Positions 35,131 to 47,500 of a stretch of DNA of 64,000 bases are shown here, one piece after another. The stretch comes from Trogon surrucura (taxonomy: Eukaryota > Chordata > Aves > Trogoniformes > Trogonidae): NCBI GenBank assembly GCA_020746105.1, contig CM036633.1:11082501-11146500 (forward strand), given 5' to 3'. The translations under genes and the position numbers were made by a program. Each line of letters begins with the position of its first letter. Position 1 is the first letter of the stretch. The notes below the pieces were generated by a model. That model did not search any database. It worked only from the letters and a program-made list of their open reading frames with translations, and was not told where the DNA came from.

Positions 35131-36760
35131 GCCTTAGAAAAGCCCTCCAGATTCCCACCGCAGAACTGTGTCAGCGGCGGGGCAGACCCGCTGCCCAGCG
35201 AGGGCAGCTGCAGCGGCCGGTTCTTTTGCAGCGCCCAGTCCATTCCTGGGGTTTAATTTATCCAATTTAAAAGAAAAGAAAAACGCAAGCAAGCACCACC
35301 ACGGGCACAGTCCGGGCTGGTGGGACCGGGACCTGCCGGCGCCGGGAGGGACGAGCCCGGCTGAGCCCGGGACGCTGCGGGAGCGGAGCGCGGCCCCGGG
35401 CCGTGGGCTGCCCTCCAGCCCCGGGGGTCGGGCTGCCTTCCTCTGACCGCGCAGCCGGCTCGGAGAAGGCTCTGAAATGTCCAGGGAGGCCGAAAAAACA
35501 TTCGCACTTGTGCTCGGCCCGGCCTGCGCCTGGGCAGGGCTCTTTGCCCCGGCGGCACCGGGCAGCCCCGCGGGTGTCCTGCCCGCCCCACCGCTCCCTG
35601 TCGTGGCCCCCTCTCTCCCCGCGGGGAGTCCCACCAGCGAGGGGTGACCCCCTCCCCTGGCTTCGCTCACGTCTTGCTAACCCCGCGTAGCGATTTTGAT
35701 CTCCCGCCGTTCATCACTGATTCATAAAGGGCTGTTGATACAGCAGTCGGGGGCACGATGGAGAGCGGTTTCTTGAAGAGAAAGGGAAAAGGAGAATCCC
35801 CCCTTTCCCTCCCCGGAACCGGCCTGCCCGCGGGGAGCTCCCCCGGGACGGGGGGCTGTGCCACTCTTCCGGGGCTCCCTACTTTCTACCCGGAGCGTTG
35901 CGGAGAAGTTGCGTGTCAAATGCGGGGGATAAAGCATCCTCCCTCTCCGAACTCCGCATCTTCCCCCGCTCCGGACGTGCCGCTTTGCGTGCGCGTCCCC
36001 TGCCCGTCCTTCCAGCCAATTCTCCCGACGTACATCCCAGCCGGGGGCCGGGGACCTGCTCCGCAAACGGGAGGTGCAGCACCCCCGGCAGCCCGGTACT
36101 CCCCCCGGGGGCTCGGAGGAGGCCGGGAGGTTGCAACTGCCGCCGCGCACCGGGGCTCCGGCATTGCCCACGAGTGACACGGCTCGGAGGGGCTGAGCGT
36201 TGACCCTCCTCCCGCTCCGGAGACGTGCCAGGCGATCAGTCAGCCGCCCTCGAGGCTCTCCGGTGCGAAGATGCTGCAAACCGCTTTCCCCTCAAAAGAG
36301 CCCGGTGCAGCCAGGGAGCGGTCCTCACCCTGATCCACTCCTTGCAGCCTCGGGGAGGATGGGGTCGGAATGCCACTGAGACAGTACCGGACCCAGACCG
36401 GGACCTGGACCGGGCCGTGCCCTCCGTCTCCCCGGCAGGAGCAGCGGGGTCAGGGACACTGGGGGGTACCAGGAGCAGAAGCGTCGGTGCCTTTGCAGCC
36501 AGAAACGCGGTTGGTCGGACCCCCCCGGCAGCAGCACGGCAGGGCCGGCCGGCTGCCCCGCGCACCCGGGGAATGGCGAGGTGCGGCGGGGAAGAGCCCA
36601 AGATTTGCACAGCTAAATTTGGCTGCCGGACGACGGTTCACTACGTGTTCTCGTGTGGCGCAGGAGGACGATTCTCTTCAGTGAAAATCACTTTATTTTG
36701 TTTGATGCCGCAGTTTTGCAAGAGCTATTGCGAACAGCTGTAGCGAAATCCGCACCTCCC
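35131..36760. promoter_or_regulatory. CpG island downstream of MAFB
   Basis: About 1.6 kb of GC- and CpG-rich sequence lies 1.4-3 kb beyond the inferred MAFB 3' end. Open frames of 172-185 codons occur on both strands (35134-35670 minus, 35722-36279 minus, 36225-36743 plus) but overlap, are rich in Gly/Pro/Arg/Ala and match no family I know, so they are not called as genes. It could be the promoter of an unannotated (non-coding) transcript or an extended developmental regulatory island of the kind that accompanies genes of this class. Confidence 0.5.
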
Positions 36761-39205
36761 CGGCGGGGCAGAGGTGACGACCGGCTACGGCTGTTCCCAG
36801 AATTAAACGAGATGCTCAGGTAGAAAACACAACTGGCAACACCTCCCCCTTCCCCCATTACTGACACAAAACTCACAGACTGTCTCTGCCAACCGTTTAA
36901 TAGATTCTTTTTCAATATTGCCTTCCCTCCGCCCCTCCAGGAGAATGTATACAACTGATTGTCTGTAGTTCCAAAACAGAGAAACGTAAGACTAAAATGA
37001 CTTTTTGAACTAAAGAGAGAAACATTGCTCTAAGTCTTTCCAGAGATGCTCAGTGCTGTTGCCGGCCGGCAGATAAGTTGCCTCGCGTCGGGGTGGGCAG
37101 GTGAGATGTGTTAAAAGGATGAGCCAGGGCTTGCGAGATAACTGTTCCCAGCTGGTTTAGGGTTTAATTTTTCTACCTTTAAATATTTTTTTTTTACATT
37201 ATTATTTCATTTTTTGGACTGGCGCAGTGCCCGCCTGGCTCCCGGAGGCTGGTTGGTGGCGGTGATTGACAGAGCAAGGTCAGGGAAGCTCTTGGGGCTC
37301 CGGGTGTCGGGTTTCGGGGAGGACAGATAAAACCACTCCGGCTCCCAGGAAAGCCCCTTCGGGCTCCGCAGCCGCGCAGGCTCCGCGGGCCTGCGCCCCG
37401 GTGCTTGGGCAGGGCAGCGCGCTGGGTTCCGCCGGGTGAGGAGCCCGGCTCCGTGCCTGCCGGCACCCCTCCTGCCGCTGCCTCGGCTCCCGGGGTATCC
37501 CCTCTGTCCTCTCTTCTCTTTCCTCTTTTCTAAATTTTAAGTTTTGATCTCCTCCTTACGAGGGGCGGGGAGGGGGAGCTATTTTGCTCCTCATTTGGAC
37601 AAGTTTCAGGTATGATTTTAAATTTTTTTTTTTTTTTAAATCATTGCTTCCTTCCATTAAGGCTACAGTATATCTGAAGTTACATGCATGCACACATACA
37701 CACACTCTAAATAGCTTATTGCATAATCCTCCGTAGTGTGCTCAGTAATGTAGCATGCAGCAGTCTGATAGGATCCCACACTGGACTTTTGTTTTATGCA
37801 AGACAGAGAAGAAGGAGAACAAGAAGAAGAGGGGGTGAAAAAAGCTTTTTTAAGCGCTGCCTTTTCTTGATTTTTAAAGGGTGACCTTCAGTAGTGAATT
37901 CTGAGCACAGCATAAGGTGCTGCAAAACGTTTTCTGGCTATTGCATCCAGGACAGGGAAGAGACAATTTATATTTGTGAGCCAGTCCTGCGTGTCCTGGT
38001 GTGTGTACGTGTTAGAAAATGGACTGTGGTGTGTTGAGACCTCAGGTACTGCAGATCCTTCGCCTTAAACAGAATTGCTCCAATGGGGGCTTACTGGATT
38101 TACAGGTTTGTCACAATATGGTTAGAATAAACATTGCAATAAAAAGGGGGAAAAAACAACATTACAAATAAAGAAAACAACATGTTTTCCTGTCCCACTG
38201 AGGCTGCTGTTAGGTCTTAGAGATAGTTGTCCTCTGCCACATTTTATTTCCTCTTTTAAAGTTTCACTGTTTGTCTTAAGGCACAGATTCAAAACACCGC
38301 ATTTCCACTTCATACATGTGTTCTCTTAAAAGATTTGTTTAGATAAGGAAACCAATGCTAAGTGTTCTCACTTGAAAGAAATTAAATATATAGAATGATA
38401 AGCTGCTGCTAAAATATATAAAAAACACTTAAATTAATAATAAGAACTTGTTCTGAGGCAAAATTCAATTTTACTTCCTATTATGCAATCTTTGCATGTA
38501 AAGTTGCTTTAATGCAAAATAGCAGCTCATCAAAAATTCTGTTTTATTGGTATCAAAAATTTATGATATCCTGAGGCATGAGGGGCAGAGAGCAAGGTAG
38601 GAAAGCTGTGTCCTTTTACCAAGTTTAGTGCTTTCTTTAAAGAAACATCTCAAACTTATTTCTCTTCCCTTCTTCCTCATTTTTGGAGGCAGTGGGTGAA
38701 GATTTATACCAGAGAAAACTCACTGACAATGTCACTGTGCAGCTCTAATACACCGTTTTGTTAACTGTACCCTCTCTGCAGACTCTTGTTTTCACTGTGG
38801 TACTAAGACATGTCCACATGAATACAGAGAGGAGATTATTTTTAAACTCTGATATTTTCTTTCAGTATTGCAATAATGCATGTGTATTGCAAATATATGT
38901 GCATTGTTTGTGCCAGTATGCAACTATTGAAGCCTGCCACCTCACATCAACAAAATGTAAGGATCTGATTCTACTCTAGCCTGGACTTCACACTAGTAAG
39001 ACTTCATTTCTTTCCAGAAAGGTGCTCCTGGCTTTATAAAGGACATGAAACACTCGGTGACAAGGGCATTGTGTTCAGTATGACTTTTTTTCTGACATAA
39101 GCATGGAAGGAAATCAGTGCCAAGCACCTGAAATCTGCATTGATAAAAATAAACTTAGTCCTTCTTCTGTAGAACTTCAGGCAATTTACTGAAGAAGGCC
39201 ACTGA
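36761..39205. other. non-coding, including smaller GC-rich patch and AT-rich blocks
   Basis: A smaller GC-rich patch lies at about 37220-37500, followed by a short CA-rich tract near 37690-37706 and AT-rich repeat-free sequence (about 37130-37200, 38330-38570) that could be regulatory. No gene or mobile element is recognised. Confidence 0.5.
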
Positions 39206-39207
39206 CC

Positions 39208-39330
39208 TTTGACAGCTGGGGAAACCGAGGCAGCGTGAGGCGCGGTGGCCTGGCCCAGGTGAACGCCAGGCCGGTGGCAGGCTCAGGCTTGCGCGTTCCC
39301 CCTGGGCTGCGCTGCCTCTCCTCCGGCCAC
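39208..39330 (-). mobile_element. MIR SINE fragment, reverse orientation
   Basis: ACAGCTGGGGAAACCGAGGC followed by TGGCCCAGGTGAACGCC, then GGTGGCAGGCTCAGGCTTGC follows the order of the reversed MIR consensus ('acagatggggaaactgaggc', 'ttgcccaaggtcac', 'agtggcagagccgggattcgaaccc'). The copy is diverged and locally GC-enriched. The right boundary is uncertain. Confidence 0.6.
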
Positions 39331-42300
39331 CGCGGCTGGGAGCACAGGGCAACAGCCAGGGGATGGCGAGGGGGGGAAGGCAGCACGAGCTCCTCTAATC
39401 CCCTGGGTTTATGGGTCCTGTCTTATTCACTGCTGAATGGAGCAGAGTCTTTCCTGCTGGTTCAGGGGGCCCATTCAGAAAAGGAGTTACAGAGGGCAAT
39501 AAACCTGCACCTTGGACTTCCGCAACTGCTTCTTCCTTGCTCTTGTGCTACAGTGCAGTTATTACTTAAAGCCTCTACAAACATGAGAAATATATAATTA
39601 TAAAGAGGTCTCTCGGCTAACACTGGCCCTCACAGCTCTCTGGATCCGCATCTTCTCCCCTGCTTAAGGCAGCTGACAGTTGTAGGCAAACGGGTTTTGA
39701 GTCTGAAATCTCTGCTTTCCTAAAGGAAAGATTTTACATTTATCCTCAGTCTGGCCCCCATCTTGCCTGTCGTCCAATGACATCGAGCTCCACATACCAC
39801 GTTAGTGCTATTGCAACGCCGCCAGCAGCTCCAGCACCGAGCCTCCCCGTGCGGCTGCTGAGGCTGACACACACCGAGTGCGTTCAGGACACCAGAAAGA
39901 GAGAACCGCTAAACTCCTTTTGACACAGGCCATCCTTATTTTTATGTCAGCCTTGACCCGTGGATGAAGAATTTTATTCTGGGTATTGCAGTGGCAACGC
40001 TACGCTGGTCTGCGAGAGCACGCACTTCATCTCAAGGACTGGAAGAGCACAGATTCATTAGGCCCAGCACTGGTTTTGCAGAGTCACAGGTTCACCCGCT
40101 CCGCAGATGGATAAGAGGAATAACAAGGATGTTAGCAGAAAATGGATTTGGAAGGGTATTTCCAGGTCCTCGCTTATCTCAAGTCAGGCACCCAAAAGAG
40201 CAGAGTATTAAGCAAATACCTGTGAGTCTCCAGGGCTACGTAATAAGTGACTCATGCATAAGTCAGACAGGCAGGAATCATGATAATAATAAAAAAAAAA
40301 TAATAAAAATGTCTACAGCTTTCTGATTTGCAGTGTTACCAGATAGCTCTCATGTAGTGATTTCTGTCCCACTGCATGCAGACTTAAACCATGAGGTGAC
40401 ACAAAAGAAAGGACCCTCTCCTGGTAACATTAAACAGCAGCTAAGTTTAAATTTGAAATAAACAGATTTTATAGCCATGTTAGCTCAATAATTAATGAAA
40501 TAGCTTGGATAAAATTTAAAACATAGCATAGGTATCAACTGGTCTCTGCTCCAGGATTTAAACTGGATGTTTCTATTAAATAAATCTTGTAACTTTTAAA
40601 ATAAGCCCATCTCCATAATCTGTTTTCAATTGAACACTACAGTAAATGTACCGAGATTACTGGATCACACTGTTTACAGATCAAACAGTTTAAAGGTGAA
40701 GTTATTTTTGGTTTAGATCTTCTATGTTTTAAAATGAAAGGCATTTCTGGAGTAGCTGCTGAAAAACAAAAATACCAGAAAAAAAAAAAGAAAAAAGGAA
40801 GAAGATAAAACGTGGCACTGTGAGGGTTAAGCAAGGTCCTGCGATCCAAGTAAATATTTATATGAGTGCTCAAAGAGGGGGGAAAAAATCTCAATATAAC
40901 CAAAATATAAATCATGGTGCTTTATGTTAGCTGTCAGATTATTCTAGCCCCTGCATTCCAGTACTTGCTCTACTGGTAATGTCACATACAACATGTGGGC
41001 TTATGCCCTGGTGCAGGTTTGGCAGGTAATTAAAGTCAGTTGCATGGAGGTTTACACAGACTCCCTCCGACTCACTGAAAGACAAACAACCTGTTAACCA
41101 TGGTAGCTGTGAGTGTGCAAAACTAGATGGGAGCAGGGATTCTCACAAGTAAGGGAGAAAAGCTGAATGCGGGTGTGCAGGCTGGGTACCTCGGCCTCAG
41201 CATGGGGTAACTGCTGCTTCTGTAGCTCGTTGGTCTTTGCAGGGGCATCGAAAACTGGGTAGTGGCACAATCAGCAGCCAGGTGTTTGTCAGAGGGAAAA
41301 AATAATAATAAAAGCAAGCCCCAAGGGCATCTAGCCCTCGGGTCAGGTTTGCCTGCATTCTTGACCTGGGGGAAACTGTTCTTGCTAGAAGTTATCTGGG
41401 TGATTTAGTCATTCTGCCTTGTCCTGGATCCAGCCAAGACAGAGTGAATTATTCCCAACAGCTTCATGGTGCAGCCCACTCCCCAACCTGATTTGATCCT
41501 GGAGATCCCCAGCTCCTTCCTTGGGAGACAGTTTGCAAATGATGCCCAAAGCTTGTGTCTCACGGCCTTTGACGAAAACTCTTTCATAAAAGAGAACCAG
41601 AATCAAACACTGGGGCTCAGCCCCCCCGCCGCTTTCATCTTCTCATCTTCTCATCCCTTGTGTGAGTAGGTGGGAAGGGAGGTTTTCAGATACACCTCTC
41701 CTTTTGCTCTTCCTGTCATAGGTGTTCCCGTCTCAGCAGGGTGGATCTTTGCTCCAGGAGGCACCCGCGTGTCTCCTGCTCTGCGTAGGGAGTGAGTGCA
41801 GGGCTGCGGGTTCAGCCCTGAGTGCCGCGAAGCCACACCTGTGTGGATGCAACCTTGGTGTCAGGGAGCCCTGCCAGCACCAACACCACCACTGCGCGAC
41901 ACCCTCTTATTTAACCACAGAATTAGCATGGCACCAAGATGACGGGTTATTGCCCTCCGGCTCTCTCCACACACAGTGCGTCATGCCTACCTCCAGTCTC
42001 AAAGACAGAGGCTGGGGCAAAGAGTAAATCCTTCCCCATACGGGTTGCATTTCTCTGCCTTTCTACAGAGCCTTCCAGAAGGGAAGTCAAGCTGTGATGG
42101 GGACACCCATCTGCAAGAATAACCTTACCACTAGCAGCATTTCACAGGGGCTAGTGAACAACCACCATCTGTCTAACTGCCACCAATTTGCCCAGATGTG
42201 AGGATGCCCATTCATATTCATTTAACCAGTCTCTTATGCTAATCTCTGTCTACCTCCTTTCTTATCTTCCGGTCATACACAAAATCAGAGAGCAAGGGCC

Positions 42301-43990
42301 TTCCTGAATTAGGCCAGATTTCTGTCATGCAGCTTGGGAAATGTTCGGTTCAATCCCAAGAATAAGGAAAAAAAACCCCTCCAAGAACCCAAAGCAAGCA
42401 GAGATCAACTTTTGGAATTAACTAGGTCCATTTATCTGCCCTAATCAAGCAATGATTTGTCTGTTTGATAGGATTTTAGATAAAGTTTTCAGCAATTTGC
42501 AGTAATTAAATGTGAAAGGGGAAGAAGCAGAAGGTTTCCAGGCAACATGCTGCAGAAGGGGAGTTTTGGAGGAAGGCAGAGAACCTCTTGTTAAACATCT
42601 GCCAGCCTACATGTAAGGTAACGGTGATTTCCCTGCTTTTATGGAGTTCCCCTCTCCTCTTCATTCCCTGCAGAGATTTTCTCCTCCTGCTGCTAAAATC
42701 TACCAGGGGAGAGAGAAAATTCCTGGAGAGCAGGAAAATATTTTACAAACCAAGACATTGCTTCTGATTACAAGTGACAAATATTGAAAAAAAAAAAAAA
42801 GGCCCAAGGAAAGACACTACCACCCCCCCATAAGGACTTTGCTCCCATGTCAGAATTACACAAGCTAGAGCACAGTGCAATGCTCAGTATATTCAAGATA
42901 GTTGTCCAGAGCAAAGTATAAACACTTCCAGCAAATGCACTTAATAGAAGTTTGTTTGCCAAGTGCTGCAGCCTCCGTTCTTGGTTATGGTGAGGAAAAG
43001 GCTTTTTTAATTAAGTGGGAAAAAACCCAACCCAAACCTCCCCTAGTCAAAAAAAAAAATCCTAAACCTTTGAGTGTAAAGCTCTTTTTTTAGCCTATTG
43101 CTTTGTTACCATTGGCTCTAGCAGCAATGTACCCAAAGTCTACCAGTGCCCCCCCTGCCCCTCCCACTCCTTTTTACAAACGTGAGCTGTGAGACAACAG
43201 CCCTGTGCACAGATGGGTTCGACCCGATCCAGCAAATGGCTGCGGTGAGTGAACCCACAGCTATGATCTGAAGAGGATGCAGAAGAAATGGTGCGGAGCC
43301 CCTGTCGTGCACAAAACAGGGCCACATTCCTGGGGGAACAGAGTCCGTGGGAATTTGGCCCTTGGACTTTGCTGGGGGTAGACGTTCACCCCAGCCTCTG
43401 AGGGGGTTTAGGTGCCTCCTGCCAGGAGATAGCTGAGCACAGGGAAGAGACACACTGCAGCAGCAATTAAGCTATAATCAGTATCTGCCTTTGCTTGAAT
43501 CACTTTGCTCCACCCTGAACATGCAGTACAGCAGGGCTGGAAGCTCCTCCAGCCAAGAACTTGGGACTCCAGGGAAGGGGTGTGTTTGTTCCTCTTCTGA
43601 ACTAACTACTTCATTCCAAAAGCAACCACACAGTTGTCTTGAGCTACTGTCGCCAGTTTGATATGCCTTCGGCAGGAAACAGAAGCTTTCTGTGAATGAA
43701 AATGGCATGAAGATGATACTTCTGTTTTAATTAACTAATGTACCCTACAGATTCATACTTTTTCCTTGAAATCTCAGTTGGCTTCTCTGATTGCTGTTCC
43801 TGGTGACACAGTTTAATTCCTCCCTCTCCGGACTGCACTTGCCTTTTCCCAGGGTGCTCTCACTGACAACGCCCACGAGAGCCCTCTCTCATAGCTGGAG
43901 TGCGGGAGGAGCTGCTTCCCATTAGGGAACCTGCTGATGACTCCAAGATGACTACAGAAAACCCTCCCTGACTACATCCCTCCTTCCCCC
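39331..43990. other. non-coding, no gene recognised
   Basis: No gene is recognised. It contains A/T-rich simple tracts (about 40285-40310, 40778-40800, 42787-42800), an AP-1-type TGACTCA at 40248-40254, and AT-rich unique sequence at about 40430-40660. Open frames up to about 120 codons have no family resemblance. Confidence 0.5.
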
Positions 43991-43994
43991 TACA

Positions 43995-44235
43995 TGATAG
44001 AAATGTTGGCTGGAGAGGAGCTCTGGAGGTCTCTCATCCAACCTCCCACTCAAAGCAGGACTTTTGCCAACACTGGCTCAGGTCAGCTGTGGCTTTGCCT
44101 CAAGCAAGTCTTGAAAACCTCCAGGGGTGGAGATCCCACCACCTCTCTGGGTGTCTGTTCCACCCATATTCTGCTAATTCTATTTCTAGGAACTTACCCA
44201 TCTCCAGAGCAGCTCTATTCTACCAGCAGCACAAT
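43995..44235 (-). mobile_element. CR1 LINE 3' end, reverse orientation
   Basis: In plus-strand order the words are CTCTCATCCAACCTCC, then CTCAAAGCAGGAC, TCTTGAAAACCTCCAGGG, and GGAGATCCCACCACCTCTCT. This is the arrangement seen when the 3' untranslated end of a chicken-repeat-1 (CR1) LINE lies on the minus strand ('ccaacccc..tgctcaaagcagg..tttgaatatctccaaggatggagactccacaacctctctgggcaacctg'). No reverse transcriptase remains: this is a typical 5'-truncated copy. The right boundary is approximate. CR1 is the dominant mobile element of birds and the strongest pointer to the host group. Confidence 0.85.
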
Positions 44236-46584
44236 AAATTCAAGATGTTTTGCAACACACCCCACCCCCTGTCCTTCAAGGACCTGATGACCCAGAAACA
44301 CAGAAGTTGAACACCTATTAAGGGAACTAGGTACAGTAAGTCTTCTGTTTAGATCCTCAAAATCCCCACCAGACAGTTCCTCAAGCCTACAGGCTGGGAG
44401 CACCTGCAGTATTAGCAGTAAGTCCTCCAGGCCTCTTAAGTTCTGCTCCTAGGATGCCCAGAAGCAGATTGCTACTCAAGCTTAGGTCTAATTCATGTAC
44501 ATGAAAATAAGATATTATCCTGCCTCTCCCAGCTTAAGGCTGAACTTGCTAAGGCATCCTCCAGAGCATTCCCATCAGATCTACCTGATGTTGTGGCCAG
44601 ATTTATGTCCTACCCATTCACCTGTACCTGTGTGTTTGCAGTCTCTTTCCTTCTCCCTGGCCTAAGTTATTCTGTATGATGCAGAACAGCTTTGATAGAG
44701 CAGAGCGGGACATAAGGGTTTGGGGCACCTCTGGAAACTCGTGCTCACACCTTTAGGTGCAGTAACAAACCCAATCTCTTGTCCCTTAGGCAGGCAGCCA
44801 GAGCTGAGGCCTCTGTTTGAAAGGAGAGCTTTGGATGCTCACCCTTGGGAGAAAATTCTGTATGGGAGAGGGAGGCGGATGCCAAGGTAGGACTGAACAG
44901 GGTGGATAAACCCCAAGAGAGCACGATTTAAATCACTGCTCTATTTCTTACAAGCTAGCATGGATGGCAGGGTTGTTTAGTTGGTGATAGGACTCATAGA
45001 AAAGTTACAAGGATTACAGTGAAAATGTCAGTGTCCTGGTATTTTTACCACCAATTAGAAGCCTCAGTGGTGATTTGGTTGCCATCAAGTCCACGCAAAG
45101 GAAAAAAAAAACCCACAGGGGAAGGATCCAACCTCTGCAAATCAAAGGAAGATGACATTCCAGACTCAAAACAGAGGGCACTTTTTTATAATGATAAAGC
45201 TAAAATAACTGGCGATTGGAACAACTCATGAGGGGTTGCAAAGGTATATTCCACTGCTTGGAAATTGCAGGGAAAAGCTTGGATACTTTTCCAAGAGTTG
45301 TTTTAATTGAATTAGGAATTAATCCAGACATGTCCTATGGTCTACATATGAAATCAGATTAGATGGTCACAGTGGTTTCCTCTGGTCTTACAATCAATGA
45401 AGAAAAAAAAAAAGTAATTTTGGCAATAGTGAAACAATGAAGAAATATACTGCTGAACTAGCAGGGAGGCTAACGGACATATGAAAATATTATGAATTCT
45501 AGAACTTATATAATAGATTGCATTCACTTCAGCAAGAATTCCACCATTGTTATTTTTTTCCACATTTAATTTAAAGAGGCAATATCCTTTTAAGCTTTCA
45601 TTCTGCAGCAGGGTAGATTAAATTTAAAATAGAAAAGTGCTGCAGAATAGATCTAGGGATGTTCAAGGCTGGAGGACAACTTAATGAAGCAGAAACTGAA
45701 ATACCATACATCTCCAATAGCTTTAATTTATACAAATATTATCTTTGTGTCTTTCATAATATGATGCAGAGGAGCTCAGAGCACAGTGTAATTCCTTTGC
45801 CTTTCAGGATAATTTTATCCATTTTAGTACCTGGGTTTGAAACCAGCCCAATTCAAACCAAAAGAGCCATAAAGATTTTTTGCTCTAATTGCCGAAACAG
45901 GCTTGCACATATAAAATCAGTTTAACGGCTAGAAAAGGCTGCGTGGTGTATAAATAGGGATAAGTATCAGACCACCTCGAGCCCAGCCCTGCCACAGGTA
46001 TTCAGCCCGGTCAGCGCTGTTGGACGCAGACCGCGCGGGAGCGGTGGACACCAGAACCCTTCTAACACAGGTATGTTTGCAGATCCAGCTCATCAGGGTT
46101 TCAACGGCTTCGTTTTGTAGTATTGGGCTCTTTTTTGCATTTTGGGGGCCTTTCTTATCCCACTCCAAGCTGAGGACGCAGGTAAACGGGACTGTGGCCC
46201 CAAACTGCTTGATGCTGGCAGCAAAGCCAAGGGCAGGAGCAGCAGCAGGAGAGAGCTGTGGCTGAGGGAGCACTTGAGACGGTATCTGTCATTGCTGGTG
46301 GGGGTTTGATGCTGGCATAGGCTCAGAGAAAGGTCGGGGTGCAGTAAGGCTCCTGACCCCAGCACCGGGGCAGCCACAGGCAGTGCCCTCTGGTGCAGCT
46401 CTTCCTGACAGAGATGAAGAAGCAATGCCACTCGCTCTGTGCTGAGCTCCCTGGAGGTCTCCCCTTCCCTCACAGCCCTTCTGGCTGAATGCAAAAGTGG
46501 TCAAGGCTTTTAGGTCTGAGGTAGGCATACTTGACCCGCCCAGACATTCTGGGACATCGGTGTAGCACTTCATACACTCCTGTA
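44236..46584. other. non-coding, no gene recognised
   Basis: Unique sequence of mixed composition; it may include further diverged CR1 to the right of the recognised part. An AT-rich stretch at about 45290-45660 is repeat-free. Open frames around 46000-46500 on both strands (80-133 codons) overlap and match nothing known. Confidence 0.5.
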
Positions 46585-46745
46585 GGACACCAGACCCATC
46601 TCTGCTTCTAACTCACTGCATGATCTTGGTTAAAGCAGCCTCTGTGTGAATTAATTTTAATGTCTGTGAGGTTAAATAATATCTTCTAGTGATCTCCGAA
46701 AAGGACTTTGAAACTTAAATAGCAGGCACCTAATGTCTAGCACCT
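46585..46745 (+). mobile_element. MIR SINE fragment, forward orientation
   Basis: Successive words CTCTGCTTCTAACTCACTGC, ATGATCTTGGTTAAA, CCTCTGTGTGAATTAATTTT, TGTGAGGTTAAATAAT and AGCAGGCACC follow the MIR consensus order ('ctctgccacttactagctgtgtgaccttgggcaa', 'cctctgtgcctcagttt', 'gaggattaaatga', 'gcacagtgcct'). It is diverged but collinear over about 160 bases. Confidence 0.65.
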
Positions 46746-47189
46746 TATCTATTCACTAATGTTTGTATCTGCTCAAGACATGTAAAACTGGGCTTTTTTT
46801 TTTTCTTTTCACTCAATATGTTAGAACTGGGGGGAGAGAAAGAAAAAACATGTTGCTGGAAGACATCTTCATTCTGAATATAAGTGAAGTTCATTAGTGA
46901 AGAGGGTTGATCTTTTCTTTATTCTTCATAACATGTATTTTCCTGATTGGTTACAAGTCTGGCATTGCTTCTTCCTTCATATGCTGCCAACAGTTTTCTA
47001 TGATCTTTATTTCCCCCTCCTCTATGAAGTCCTCAGGAAAAAACTACCATACATTAGCCTGCAAGTATTTGATTGACACATAGATTAATGTTATGCAATT
47101 AAGGAGTGTTATCAGGTGAGTGCTTCAAAAATCACAATATTTCACAGGCAGGCAGGCTTCCCGACACCACAGTAAGTAGAAATACTTTA

Positions 47190-47500
47190 TAAAAATTATT
47201 AAGAATCACCATCTATCATAATGAGAAACTTAGTGTTGTGCTAAAATAAATTGACAGGTTGATAGCTGTGAAATGTTTCCAATCCAATAAAATACAACAT
47301 AGTATTTCCAATAACAACACTGATATGCAAGGATTTACAGTGGTTACCAATTTATTACAAAAAATGATGGAGTTTAATTTGTGAGCAACTTGAGTGTATT
47401 TCAAGTCCATGATCAGTGTCCTTCAAACCATCCCTATATCCAGCCATTTCATTCATGAATAAATGAGCCATGAATATGCATATTAGATGTCACACAGCAT
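47190..47500. promoter_or_regulatory. candidate conserved non-coding element
   Basis: About 300 bases of repeat-free, AT-rich, CpG-free sequence, ending in an ATGAATATGCATATTAG-type POU/homeodomain-like cluster near 47468-47487. The texture is that of a developmental enhancer 16 kb downstream of MAFB. The call rests on composition only. Confidence 0.3.

Noticed and set aside
35134-36743. Three frames of 172-185 codons in the downstream CpG island
   Set aside because: They lie on opposite strands and overlap other frames, are rich in Gly/Pro/Ala/Arg, lack domains and clear start contexts, and are better explained by scarcity of stops in GC-rich DNA.
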